Positions 12,430 through 22,490 of a stretch of DNA of 54,130 nt are shown one piece after another. The stretch's first letter is position 1; each line of letters begins with the position of its first letter. The notes under the pieces are model-generated. The model saw only the letters and a list, made by a program, of their open reading frames with translations, was not told the origin of the DNA and did no database searches. The position numbers and the translations under genes were made by a program. Source of the DNA: Nemertoderma westbladi (Eukaryota > Xenacoelomorpha > Nemertodermatida > Nemertodermatidae); the NCBI GenBank assembly GCA_032718475.1, contig JAUCBJ010001506.1, positions 1 to 54,130 of the forward strand, given 5' to 3'.

Positions 12430-13189
12430 AGAAGAGTAGGAATGGCCCCCTCATCTCACCACGGTGGAAATCAGGCAAGCCAAGGGAGCGGAAAAGGTCA
12501 AACCAAAAACCCGGACGAGTAAATCCAAGCTGTTTAAGCCAGCGATAGATCTGTCTGTGCTACATACCGCCGGTGAAGCCACTGTGGATCCTAATCAACC
12601 AAAATCCATAGACGTTACTCAAACCCCAAATAAATCCATCATTGAAATCAGGGAAAGAGATTGGAAATCTGGAACACCAGACATCTCAAAGGGACTCTCT
12701 CCTCTCACCCAGAGAGGAGCTCATTATAGCTCCTGGAATTGGCTTCGTGAAGCCATTGTGTATTTAAAGCGATGTTTCCATCATCACTATTCCAGGACGA
12801 AGATCGCAAATGACGCCACTTCGGAAGTAGCTGAAAGGGTCCATGCTACCAAAGACCTTCCCACTTATCAGCTACCTAATAAGTTCCTAACTAATAAGAT
12901 CAGTTACCAAGAACATGACGATACCAACAAGCAAATACTGAGACTCCTGCAATGTTATGAGAATTCCGAAAGGTATTTCCTGTTGTTGAGAAATCCACAG
13001 ATGCGCTTAAGGGATTCTTTTTCTAGCACAATGATAGATGGGCTAAAACGTGTCGGAGGGAGATTAACCATTGCTCCATTGTCCTTTGACACTAAGTTTC
13101 CCATACTAATTAGAAATCTTGAAATACAAATCAAGATGATTGTAGATGTTCACAGTAAGCTTTACCATGCTGGTAGAGAATGAGTTCTT
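12430..13189 (+). pseudogene. pol: pol linker and integrase N-terminal region
   Basis: An open frame from 12464 to 13183 lies in a different phase from the RNase H end. Near its C-terminus are GLKRVGGRLTIAPLSFDTKF and VDVHSKLYHAG, the conserved RVGGRL...H...HAG pattern that opens the integrase zinc-binding region in BEL/Pao and related elements. The expected Cys pair (CIPCRK) appears only about 700 bp downstream, near 13920, so the zinc-binding domain is interrupted. Confidence 0.75.
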
Positions 13190-13890
13190 AGCGAAATTTG
13201 TGATGGGATCAAAGATCCCGACTGGGTTGTTGAAGTACGTGTCACCGTTCTGCTAGGGATTGTGCTACTGGCTTTGGCCGAAGCCGACTAGGAAAACAGT
13301 ATGAATTGCTGTTGTCTTTGATATTAGTTAACGTATACAATGATAGCACAGTTGAATATTGCAGATAATACAGATAAAATAATTATCGGTAGGGTGGTGT
13401 CGATGACGGTCTAAACTATTGCCAGTCTGCACTAAATGGACTGAATAGCACAACTGAATAACAAACCGGTAATGGGAGGTAATATATGATTAATACATTA
13501 ATATTGCTTCACCTCCTACTCTACCTTAGCCTGCTACCTAATGGATGCTCTCCTGTTCCCTATCACGTGCTTCCCTCCCCCCTATTGGCTAATTTGCTAC
13601 TTGTCACCCTGGCACTCTCTGGGAGTGTTTCCCCTCTGCTGCTAGCCTCTACTAGCTGTGTTCCCTCCGAGGTGGTTTGACCTCTAACCTTCCTTTCTAT
13701 GTGGCTTTGGGGCTTGTGTTGCCCCCCCCCCCCCCCCCCCCCCAATGTCGGTTATGAGACGAGATTAATATTGGAAATCTTGTCTTCCCAACATATTGCT
13801 AAATGCCACTATCCCATTTTCTGGTGGGTAATGAAGTGGAATTGAATCCGCTTACAAACTTCGAACTCACTATTATTTCCATAAGCCCCA
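13190..13890. repeat. Probable insertion inside the integrase zinc-binding domain
   Basis: The integrase frame breaks off after YHAGRE at about 13183 and resumes with VLRNCIPCRK at about 13900-13930. Normally only about 25-35 residues separate these motifs. The intervening ~700 bp has no retroelement coding content and contains a 22-nt C run at 13722-13743. I did not find clear terminal repeats or a target duplication, so the exact ends and type are unknown. Confidence 0.5.
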
Positions 13891-14520
13891 TAGAGCTCTA
13901 AACCAAGTTCTTAGGAACTGTATACCATGTAGGAAAGCATTTAGTAGAGGCTTTTAACACAGCGAGAGGCACAATTACCTAGGGAAAGAGTAAGCTGTTA
14001 TGAACCACCCTTTACCAATACCGGTGTGGATTTATTTGGCCCTATTGAAGTGTATCGTGCTAGGACTATAGTCAAGCGATGGTGCGTCATTTTGGTTTGT
14101 ATGACTTGTAGAGCGATCCATCTTGATATGGTGAACGATCTATCTACCAACGGCTTCATACAGAGTTTACGCCGACAAATCGCTCGTTTTGGGACTAGCA
14201 ATACTATGAGATCTGAAAAAGGTACTAATTCCATTGGAGCCAACAACGAGATCAAAGCTTACGTAAACGATTGGAACCAAAAACAGGTGGACGATCAGCT
14301 GAGAGTAACAGCATCTAGCTGGACCTTCAACGCCGCCGACGCCCCTTGGTGGCAAAGAAATTGGGAGAGACTCATACATAGCGTGAAGACCGCATTTCAC
14401 TTTGTAGTGCCGTGCCGTGCCGCGCGTATCTCACTGACTCATTTTGTGGATGTTAAAGGAGGAAATAGCCGCCTATCTCAACGAGAGACTGCTTATGCCA
14501 GTCTCATCGAGTCCTGACTC
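13891..14520 (+). pseudogene. pol: Integrase catalytic core of the BEL/Pao-like element
   Basis: After the Cys pair near 13920, the open frame 14026-14517 starts at DLFGPIEVYRARTIVKRW and contains CRAIHLDMVNDLSTNGFI. The first acidic residue of the D,D,E triad is the D of DLFG. At the second position the usual SDNGTNF motif reads SEKGTNS, with Glu (GAA, about 14215-14217) in place of Asp. The third acidic residue is the E of NWERLIHSVK (about 14365). The Asp-to-Glu change and the loss of Asn suggest a dead enzyme even without the frameshifts. The frame then gives way to the next one around 14410-14450. Confidence 0.8.
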
Positions 14521-14950
14521 CCTAGAAGTGCTAACACCCGCGCATTTCCTACTAAAGAAACCTGTAGCCATGCTCCCCCAGTCAGAAATAATGGACAGAG
14601 ACGAATACTGCCGACAAACCTGGCAACTTATGCAGTTATTATCCCATCGTTTTGCTGACCATTTCGAAAAATATTATCTTCCTACGCTGCAGCTTCGAAC
14701 AAATTGGTTTGCGCAGCAAGAAAATATCAGCGCCGGAGACATGGTCCTCATTGTGGAATCCGATCTTCCCCATAAGAGGTGGCAGACAGGTCGTATCATC
14801 GAGACTCATATATCCGATGATGCTTTAGTGAGATCGGTAGAACTCGTAGTCATGCGACGTAACTACAAAACGAAACTTTGTGAAACAAGGCGACAAAATC
14901 AGCAACTTAATCGCCGGGTTGGTCGTCTATGTTTATTGGAAAGAGACTGA
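14444..14950 (+). pseudogene. pol: C-terminal domain of pol (DUF5641-like)
   Basis: This 168-codon frame is in a new phase. It contains LTPAHFLLKKPVAMLP near the start, then YCRQTWQLMQLLSHRFADHF and GDMVLIVESDLPHKRWQTGR. That is the conserved order of the DUF5641-type tail that follows the integrase core in BEL/Pao polyproteins. It ends with TGA after LLERD at 14950 and is the last recognisable pol segment. Confidence 0.8.
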
Positions 14951-16035
14951 GAGTTGTCCAGCAACTACGGAAAACAAGAGACTCTTCCTACGACCACCTC
15001 CCTAATCCAACAAACATCTAGGGACTCCACAACGTAACCGTGATTGGAGTGGGTGTGTGACTCTATTATTTTATTTGTTTTATTTTATATTTATGTACGC
15101 ATTATTACGTAATTTATATTATTATGATCGTTTTATTTAATTTTATTTAGTAGATTAATATTTTAGACTATTATTCAGTTGTCCGAGTTCGCTTGACCTA
15201 GTAGTAGTAGTATTATTCAGTAGATTAGTGCAATATATTTCGCATTTTATTACTTAATTACTTAGTATAATATATTTCGTTAACGGCGAGAAATAATGTC
15301 ATTTTCTCTTTCCGTACTGTCCGTATTCTATTATAAATACGTGACTACAGTAAGATGAAATGTCGGTACTTATTAAAGTGCATCTATACCGCTCCTACTA
15401 TACTTAGGTATTATTGGTAAAGTAGAGTATTAGGAATGCAAAGTTCAGATCCTCGTGTCTCGGCTAAACCAAGCTTTGGGTAGACCTTGGAAACGACTTG
15501 CCTCTTCTCACTGACATTGCTTCTTGCAATATTGCTCTCGTACGATATTTTAAATAATACGTATAGTAGGAAGATATCCATTTAACAGTAGCACTGTCGA
15601 AGTAAATCTGTTAAAATCTTTGACCAATAAATCTGTTAAACCCTTTGACCATCTGAAATTCTAGTCGATTAAGATATTGCGGCACCCACCGATATACTTG
15701 AAAGACAAAATTCTAGAATCAGTGGTTAATGTCCCCAGACATGTTCTGGAATAAATCGGTGCCCATCCTAATATTAACTATTTGTTAAATATTCACAATG
15801 TTTGTTATAACAAATGTTAAAATAAAAGAAAAAAGAAAAATCTGTTAAACCTTTAGATCTTCTAAACATTTAGTCGATGAAGATATCGTGGTGCCCACCG
15901 ATATACTTAAAAGACAAAATTTCTAAAATTCATGATTAACGTCCCCAGACATGTTCTGGAATAAAACTGTGTCTATTCAAATATTAAATAATAAAATTCA
16001 CGGGAATAAATTTTAAATTTATATCCACTCATGAA
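14951..16035 (+). other. Spacer downstream of pol, with a diverged tandem duplication
   Basis: I see no gene. Positions 15060-15420 are very AT-rich. Segments at about 15610-15780 and 15838-15990 are diverged tandem copies sharing AATCTGTTAAA, GGCACCCACCGATATACTT-like sequence and GTCCCCAGACATGTTCTGGA. Each copy carries the palindrome CCAGACATGTTCTGG. A 31-bp LINE tail insertion sits at 15180-15210. Confidence 0.65.
15169..15221 (+). mobile_element. 31-bp 5'-truncated LINE insertion with an 11-bp target duplication
   Basis: The insert 15180-15210 reads TGTCCGAGTTCGCTTGACC followed by TAG repeats. It matches the 3' end of the LINE at 45745-47076 (47046-47076) with one difference. The flanks are a perfect 11-bp direct repeat TATTATTCAGT (15169-15179 and 15211-15221). 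The insert therefore consists of only the last codons, the stop and the (TAG)n tail of that LINE family. The perfect duplication and matching tail make chance unlikely. Confidence 0.85.
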
Positions 16036-16922
16036 TTACACCATAACCCTTAATACAACAACCATTTTTAGGGGGTCAGAGCCCCCCCCCCCCCCCTAAT
16101 TTTTTTCAAATTTCAATAAAATGCTACGAAATTTGGTATGATGATAGATCGACACCTTTTCTTACTGGTGGCCTGGCCCCATTTTTTAATTTATGAGCTA
16201 TTTCGATACAACAAGCTGTTAAAAATCGTCTATTTCGCAATATTTAGACACCTCCGTCAGATTTATTTTTCGTCTTTGGAATGTAATCTAGATATCATTA
16301 GAACCGCCTTCATCTGCAGATTCCGAATATGAAACCCGTCTTAAATTTCACCAAGAACTTCCGGAGATATTATCAAAATACTATGGTGTAAATTTATGTG
16401 ACGTAAATCGCTATAATTCTAATGTTTTTATTACTCAATTCTATAATATTAATTATGGGTATTGAAAAAACAAGATCGAGAGTTTTAAACGCTCAGCTAA
16501 ATAATAATTAATATTCTAGAATAAAGACAACAGAAAACATCAGAATTATAGCGATTTATGTCACAAAAATTTACACCTTAGTATTTTGATAATATCTTCA
16601 GAGGTTCTTGGTGAAATTTACAACGGGTTTCATATTCGGAATCTGCAGATGAAGGTGGTTCTAATGATATCTAGATTACATTTCAAAGACCTAAAATAAA
16701 GTCTACGGAGGTGGTAAAACATTGCTAAATAGATATTTTTAAGGGCTTGTTGTATGGAAATAACTGGGAAATTGAAAAATTCGGCCAGGCCACCAGTAAG
16801 AAAAGGTGTCGATCTATCATCATACAAAATTTCGTAGCATTTTATTGAAATTTGAAAAAAATTAGGGGGGGGGGGGCTCCGACCCCCTAAAAATGGTTGT
16901 TGTATTAAGGGTTATGGTGTAA
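16036..16922. mobile_element. Foldback element: 887 bp, ~420-bp inverted arms
   Basis: Outer ends are TTACACCATAACCC (from 16036) and GGGTTATGGTGTAA (to 16922). The left arm (to about 16455) and right arm (from about 16500) are reverse complements with scattered differences. Both carry TTTTTAGGGGGTC next to a C/G run (16082-16097 and 16865-16876), GATAGATCGACACCTTTTCT, and CATCTGCAGATTCCGAATAT. If the ends are CACC...GGTG, the flanking duplication would be TA, as for Tc1/mariner-type MITEs, but this is only two bases. Similar short frames in both arms (16138-16332 + and 16630-16827 -) simply reflect the inverted repeat. No transposase is seen. Confidence 0.8.
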
Positions 16923-17674
16923 ATAAATAGTCATTTTATACAATTTATTAATATTCCCAAAATTCCATCAATTAATAGATCATGGGAGCGGAGATCCACC
17001 CTATTAAGTATAGCAGTGTGAGAGAATCTCCAGTGTTACAGACAATAACCGACAAAATTAATAAAAATCATATATAAGGGGAATAATAATAACCCAAGAG
17101 TCGCTATTAAATAGCATCCCAGATCTGCATGCATGAGAAATACCCTAATTCTACCGCTAGTTTTGCATAATGTCACCATAGTAACAGCCACACTAGAATT
17201 AGAAGTGAGTTAAAAGAACAATAGAAAGCTTACCCCATTGAATAGCATGCGTAATACATAGCATTTTAATAGTATCCAAGGATACATAATAATAATGTGG
17301 CATTCTGGAAGGCATCTGACTATAGGACAAATGGCCCTAAATTCTACAAATTGTGGCAGGAATGTGGAATTTGTGTATTAGGTGAATGTTGCTACTAAAG
17401 TGTGTTTACAGTAGCGAGCCGCAATTGTGAAAGTTATCCTACATCTGAAACAAGTACCTCCAGTATATTCGAGCCCTTGGGATGGACAGTAGAGTGACTC
17501 GCGCTGATTATTGTTGTCGTTGTGTGGCTACTATGTTGGCGAGGGGCACAGCAACAGCAGTCAGCGCTGAGGATCTCAGGGCTGTCCGGGGGCAGCAGCG
17601 GATTCCAGCAGGGGAAAGGCAGCGACGCCTGCTAGCCTTATTTATTATAATCTCTATAAACTCATATATCAATT
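16923..17674 (+). other. Non-coding interval before the third frame of the LTR element
   Basis: The first ~470 bp are AT-rich with no gene. Positions 17482-17682 contain a more GC-rich short open frame (66 codons, Arg- and Ala-rich). It overlaps the start of the third frame by 8 bp. It has no recognisable domain and may be leader sequence or a spliced-in region for a subgenomic transcript. Confidence 0.45.
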
Positions 17675-20069
17675 ATGACTGAGTTGATAGAAGATGATCT
17701 TGGTGTCAGGGAGCGATATACTCAACCTCTACATGCGTTTGTTGATAGTTTGATAAGCAGTAATGCGAGTCAACATACAACGGAGAACGATGGACGTTAT
17801 ATCGAACCTCCAATGTCCGAGGAACAGCTCAAGCATGAATTGGACTATAGAAAATTCACTGCTCGCTATACGCATCGTAATGGTATGTATATGGACTTCT
17901 TAACTACTGGTCATCCTTTTGATTTACATGATACAGACGATGTGGATACCGAAAGGGAGATGATTTTATTTCAATATCATGCCCAGCGGAGTCGGAACGA
18001 CAAACTGATAATTGAACATGAAAATTATATTCGAAACCAACTCGAAAGAGAAGATGTTGAAGAACCGGACAAGCATAGTGACGTTTAGGAATATTTAGAG
18101 TTCCTGAGAGAAACTTATCTCAATGTAGCTAGTCAACAAAATCTAGAAACTCGATATCCGCAAGGTATACATCCTAATCCCATGATGGAACATAAACGAC
18201 TGTATTTTACTATGATGTATCTTATCGCCAATCGGCCACTACCTGTTGTACCGGATAGCTTTGAACAGATGGAGGAATATTGTAAAACTGGAGAAAGATC
18301 GCCAGTGTTTCCTTTACAAGACGTGCGTCTTTGGTATTACTGCAATGAATGCCCTAGACCCAATCAACAAATGGAGCGACATAAACACCCGTGGAGACGT
18401 TGCGCTAAACACAGTTTTACTCGCTGTACTTACGGGAGTTTTGAGCGAAACTTGTTCGACGTACCACCTACGCTCGCTCGGATCAAGTGATCCTTAAGTA
18501 AACCTATGATCAGAGTTTCGGAATACTGGGTCAGACCTCCTCATTCCCCGGTGCGACCGCAGCCTCTCGACCCTAATAATATGACAGATCCTCCTGAGTT
18601 GTACTCATTGTTCAAAGATCTGGTGTTACCCGAACAATTAGTCGGTGGCACTCCGGTTGTGGGCTCTTTGGATATTCGCTCATCCTACCTAGCTGAATTG
18701 GGATGCGGACATCTAATATCTCCGTTCAACGCATATAATCGTCCTGGTTTGACTCCGATACAACCTGTCACCGAGGTGGAGGAAAGTGTTACGGAATGCA
18801 CTGGACGCGATTTGACAAAAGATCAGAAAGGGAACCTACGATTGTTTAGACAAACATAGATTACAGCAACAAGTCCAAGTGGTAAAAGAATTAGCTTTAC
18901 CTCAGTTCGATCATGAAATCAAGAATCTGGAGGAAGATATTGAACTTGGACATACATATTCGCTACAAGAGTTCTTAGACGAACGCTTTCAAAGACAAGC
19001 AGAGGAGAATCAGCTCAAGGAGAAACATATCGAAATGGACGAGAGAGAAGAAGTAGCTTTAGCCCAACCTGAAGCTCAAATACTTATAACTGATCTCTAT
19101 TCCAAAACCATCATTCATCCTTCAATGGTCCCTCATTTTGGAGATAAACTATTCGCAACAGTACAACCTCAACCGGTTGATACCAACTTGAGATCTCGAA
19201 TTTCTTATCATTGACCCTCCTATGTTACAACGTCTGCCGATCGAAGCTGCTTGTGTCGACGGTATACTCGTTGAACCTCCGGACAATCGCGTGGATCTTG
19301 TCCGTCGTATGGTACACGAGGTTAACATATGCGCTAGACTTTTACAGAACTCATTTTACAGGATCAAAGACACCCCTACTATGTCCATTTAGCTCAATAT
19401 TATATGGTGAAACCAACCCGAAGATCTTACACATAGTTTAAAGTTTCTACCATTGTTGGGTCCCCTAGACCTTGTTGAACTTGAACAACTACAAAAATAT
19501 TTGGACCAATTAACTAAAGCAAACTCATTTAGAAAACATTATAATATCTCCAGAATAGAAAATGACATAATACCTCCATATAACCTCGATAGATTTATTA
19601 AAACTAGACTAGTCCATTAGAATTTATATGTATTGTCCAAGGAAGAAAGAATACGGTGAGTAATTCACAAACACACACTCTGAATTACAAGAAGTTCATA
19701 GACGACCATATGAATACAAAGCAAGGGAACGCGAATTGGAAAAAAACGATTAAACCAAGAAAATTCCTTACTACATACGGCCGACCTACCGCTGTCGTAC
19801 AGACAACCAATCAAGGACCAGTATGAGCTGCCGTCCTGAAACGAGCCCTAAAGGTTGTCCAATCCCGATCCACCAATATCAATATCGATCAACCGGGTAC
19901 CTCGACCGGCGGATACACCGACCGCAATCCTAACCCTTCTGATGCCATTGTATTGCACCCTTCCCCCAGGACTTATAGCCATCCTAGTAAAGTGGCTCGC
20001 CCCAAAGAGAAGAAGACTCTCACCAGTCTTAAAAAACTTCGTAAACGCTGTTTGCGAAAGAAGGACTGA
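17675..20069 (+). pseudogene. Unrecognised third frame of the LTR element (~800 codons, broken)
   Basis: The likely start is ATG 17675 (MTELIEDDLGVRERYTQPL). The frame stays open to 18857 apart from TAG 18086-18088 and TGA 18488-18490, both with clearly coding sequence on either side. Coding then moves to phase 3 (about 18850-19205), phase 1 (about 19201-19367), phase 3 (19368-19436), phase 1 (19435-19620) and phase 3 (about 19680-20069, with TGA at 19824-19826). It ends 79 bp before the 3' LTR. Content: an acidic, Glu-rich N-terminal third; a Cys/His cluster near 18340-18400 (YYCNECPRPN, then RHKHPWRRCAKH), possibly zinc-binding; a long charged helix near 18900-19040; and a strongly basic C-terminus (RPKEKKTLTSLKKLRKRCLR). 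No signal peptide, membrane segment or fusion motif is seen, so this is not an obvious envelope despite its env-like position. I do not recognise the family. Confidence 0.65.
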
Positions 20070-20148
20070 TAGTTTAGAGTATTTTTATATATTAGAAACT
20101 GTGATTTTTATATATTTTATAGACTTAAATCCCATTTTCTGGGAGCGG

Positions 20149-21202
20149 TGTAAACGCTTTTGCGGACAAAATAAGTCATTTTGCGCATTACGCTAAATAC
20201 TCTAAAGGGACTTATAATTGTACACCTACGTGTCTGTCAAGAAACCCAAAGTTGGGATGATGAAATCTACCAGCTGTTCCTTTGTGTGAGGATGTTCTTT
20301 GTTGAGATATATTTTCAGCCAATCAGAGCGATCTCCCTTTTTCTGTCTACAGCAGCCTACGGGAGATGACGCAATAGGCAGTTTTTCCAAGAATCCATGC
20401 TTGATTCAGGATTCATTCGAACATTCTGACTTTCAGACTTTGCCCTAACATCAGAGGCTAGAGTCATAGGAACGCAAATCTATTAACATAACACTGCACA
20501 CGAACGTATTTCACATATCATACATTGCACTATTCATAACTCATAACTCGACATATCACACCACTGCACTACATTCTAATATACTGTTGTATATTGTTGT
20601 TAATTGCTGTTTATATTAATGGATGTTATATTTGGAGAATACTGATAAATAATCGTAAATCCCCCTCAACTTCTTAATTACTGAGGTAAGCAGAAGGGTG
20701 TATCAGTAGCAATTGTGGCTCAATTTATAGTGGTTTTTGTGTGAATTAAATGCTATTTCATAATCCCAACGTACATGAGTTGCAATCCTCCTTATATATG
20801 ATCAAATCAGTGACAGTCGGCAAATCAGTGTGTATTAGTGTGATATTAGTGTGAAGGTTAATAAAGCATTCCTAAAGAATGCGCCATTTGCGATATCCTA
20901 TTGCGTGATTAGTGTAAGTCATAACTCTGTTTGATACTTAAAGCGCCGGGTCCCAAAGGAACTGTTAATATTTCCCCGAAAGTAAATATAGTTGTCGGAG
21001 ATTATATAGTAGTGATCAATCGAATAATACAAAGTAGCCTACCGCAATATACCAATCTAGAACTGATTCCAGTCTCCCACACCCGTGGGTTATACGCCGC
21101 GCTAGGCTGGCTTCAGCTGATGTCAATTAGTACGGGCAAAGGTCGATTCAAGAGACACATAAATTAGCAGGTTAAACTGTTAAAGGTCTAAAAGCGCGAA
21201 CA
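20149..21202 (+). repeat. 3' LTR
   Basis: This is the second copy of the 1.05-kb LTR. It begins TGTAAACGCTTTTGCGG and ends GCGCGAACA. The sequence before it (GGGAGCGG, 20141-20148) is a short purine-rich stretch that could serve as the polypurine tract. GAATC follows at 21203. Confidence 0.9.
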
Positions 21203-21207
21203 GAATC
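21203..21207. repeat. Right 5-bp target-site duplication (GAATC)
   Basis: This matches 3417-3421 and lies immediately after the 3' LTR terminus ...GAACA. It also belongs to the interrupted minus-strand RT element. Confidence 0.85.
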
Positions 21208-22490
21208 CTCAGATCCCACCGGAACAACCCTCTGTAAATAATCCCATTCACTTCGCAAACTCCTGGTGAAAGCTGCATAGGCAGCCTGAGTTTGGTTTGT
21301 GGAAGCTTTGGAAAGTGTTAGTACTGACGATTCCCAAACCGCTACTTTATGGAAATATACTCCGCTTGAAGGGTTGCATCCCCCACGAAACCACCTAGAG
21401 AACGGGTCCCCTTTGTAATTCCTTTTCCTTCCACACAGATTCCATGATTGCGGAATAAGTCGCGCGCCCTGGGAATATCACACTCCTCAACAACTAATAT
21501 ACATTTATCTGGCTCCGGGTAATATCCAAGGGAAGGGCCATACTCGTTATGGATAATAAACCATTCTAACAATGCCTGTAACAAAGCAGCACTCTGGGCA
21601 TCATCAGCGAACCAAATTTGGATCCATTTATCTAAGGCTTTCAACTTAGTAATAAGAGGAAACACAGCGACAGCATACCCCAACATCGCTAGAGGGTCTC
21701 CTTGTGTAAATCCTTAGTGGCTAAGCAGAATAGTTGTTACCCATTTCTCACTATGGGTTATGAGATATGCGTAACCACAGTGAGTATTGAACAGGAAGCG
21801 TGAACAGCGAGGCCATAGGACCCGAGCATTCCAAAGTGCTGCAACCCGATTTATTGAGTTAAAAGCATTTCTGGCATCGACGAGTAAAATACCACAGGTC
21901 GCGAACAGCATGAACAGCTGCCTTGATTCCAGATGATAAAGCACTGCACAGTTGATCTGTGCCACACAGCAACTTGACATCGACCTGGGTTATCTCAGTC
22001 ATACACTTCCCAAGAACTCTCCTCAACGACTCCCTGACTCCAATGGGTCGAACACCAGGGCACTTATCCAAGGCAATTAACCTGCAGGCCATTAGAGCCC
22101 TAATAGAGGGGGCACTCAACCGCTTGATTGGCTAGCCTTCGAACTAAACTAGCAGCTAGCTAGCAACTAGCACTGGCTGCACCTCGGTACAGCAGCATGT
22201 CCTGCCAGTGGCGAGCGTCGGTTCCTCCTGGCCCCGCACCCCCATGGAGTTTCCTAGCCACTGCCTCTACATGATTAGCTGTAATATTTACATCCTCTAG
22301 CACAGGGAGTTCCTCATTTAAGTTAAATAAGGCTTCTGCCTTTGGAGAAGTCGAACTCGGGTGTTTATCATGCAGAATATCCAAAACCCGCTACTTGCAA
22401 CCCTTCACTTCAATATCTGCCTGTACATCAACCTGAATCTCACTAGCCTAGTTACGCGTCACCGATGCCATGACTTCATACTTTTTGAGG
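21203..22490 (-). pseudogene. N-terminal half of the interrupted reverse-transcriptase element
   Basis: Read on the minus strand from about 22490. A Ser/Pro-rich start is followed by VEAVARKLHGGAGPGGTDA near 22265-22210 and ACRLIALDKCPGVRPIGV near 22090-22035. Then come [20 protein letters not shown] near 21970-21910, [16 protein letters not shown] near 21895-21850 (RT motif A, D-A-x-N-A-F) and WFADDAQSAALLQALLEWF near 21620-21565 (RT catalytic box A-D-D). Frame changes and stops lie between the blocks (about 22160, 21860 and 21715). The gene continues at 3421 on the far side of the LTR element. It belongs to a retroelement RT lineage that I recall from corals, oomycetes and fungi but cannot assign to a named clade. 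Confidence 0.75.

Larger units (their letters stand above)
3422..21202 (+). mobile_element. Giant BEL/Pao-like LTR retrotransposon (~17.8 kb), degenerate
   Basis: Order: 5' LTR 3422-4469, leader 4470-6263, gag 6264-9134, zinc knuckles and protease to 10553, RT/RNase H to 12429, integrase and C-terminal domain to 14950, non-coding spacer to 17674, an unrecognised third frame 17675-20069, and 3' LTR 20149-21202. It is flanked by GAATC on both sides. The BEL/Pao assignment rests on the gag (DUF1759-like), the domain order PR-RT-RH-IN, the integrase core style and the DUF5641-like tail. BEL/Pao elements are usually 5-9 kb, so this one is about twice the norm. Part of the excess is nested sequence (foldback 16036-16922, a 31-bp LINE tail, possibly 13190-13890), but much of it is native leader, spacer and third frame. 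Many stops and frameshifts plus clear LTR divergence show an old, dead copy. Confidence 0.85.

Noticed and set aside
16138-16827. Two similar ~65-codon frames on opposite strands
   Set aside because: The similarity is explained by the arms of the foldback element. There is no protein-family signal.
17675-20069. Calling the third frame an envelope gene
   Set aside because: The position fits, but no signal peptide, membrane anchor, glycosylation-rich ectodomain or fusion peptide can be seen.
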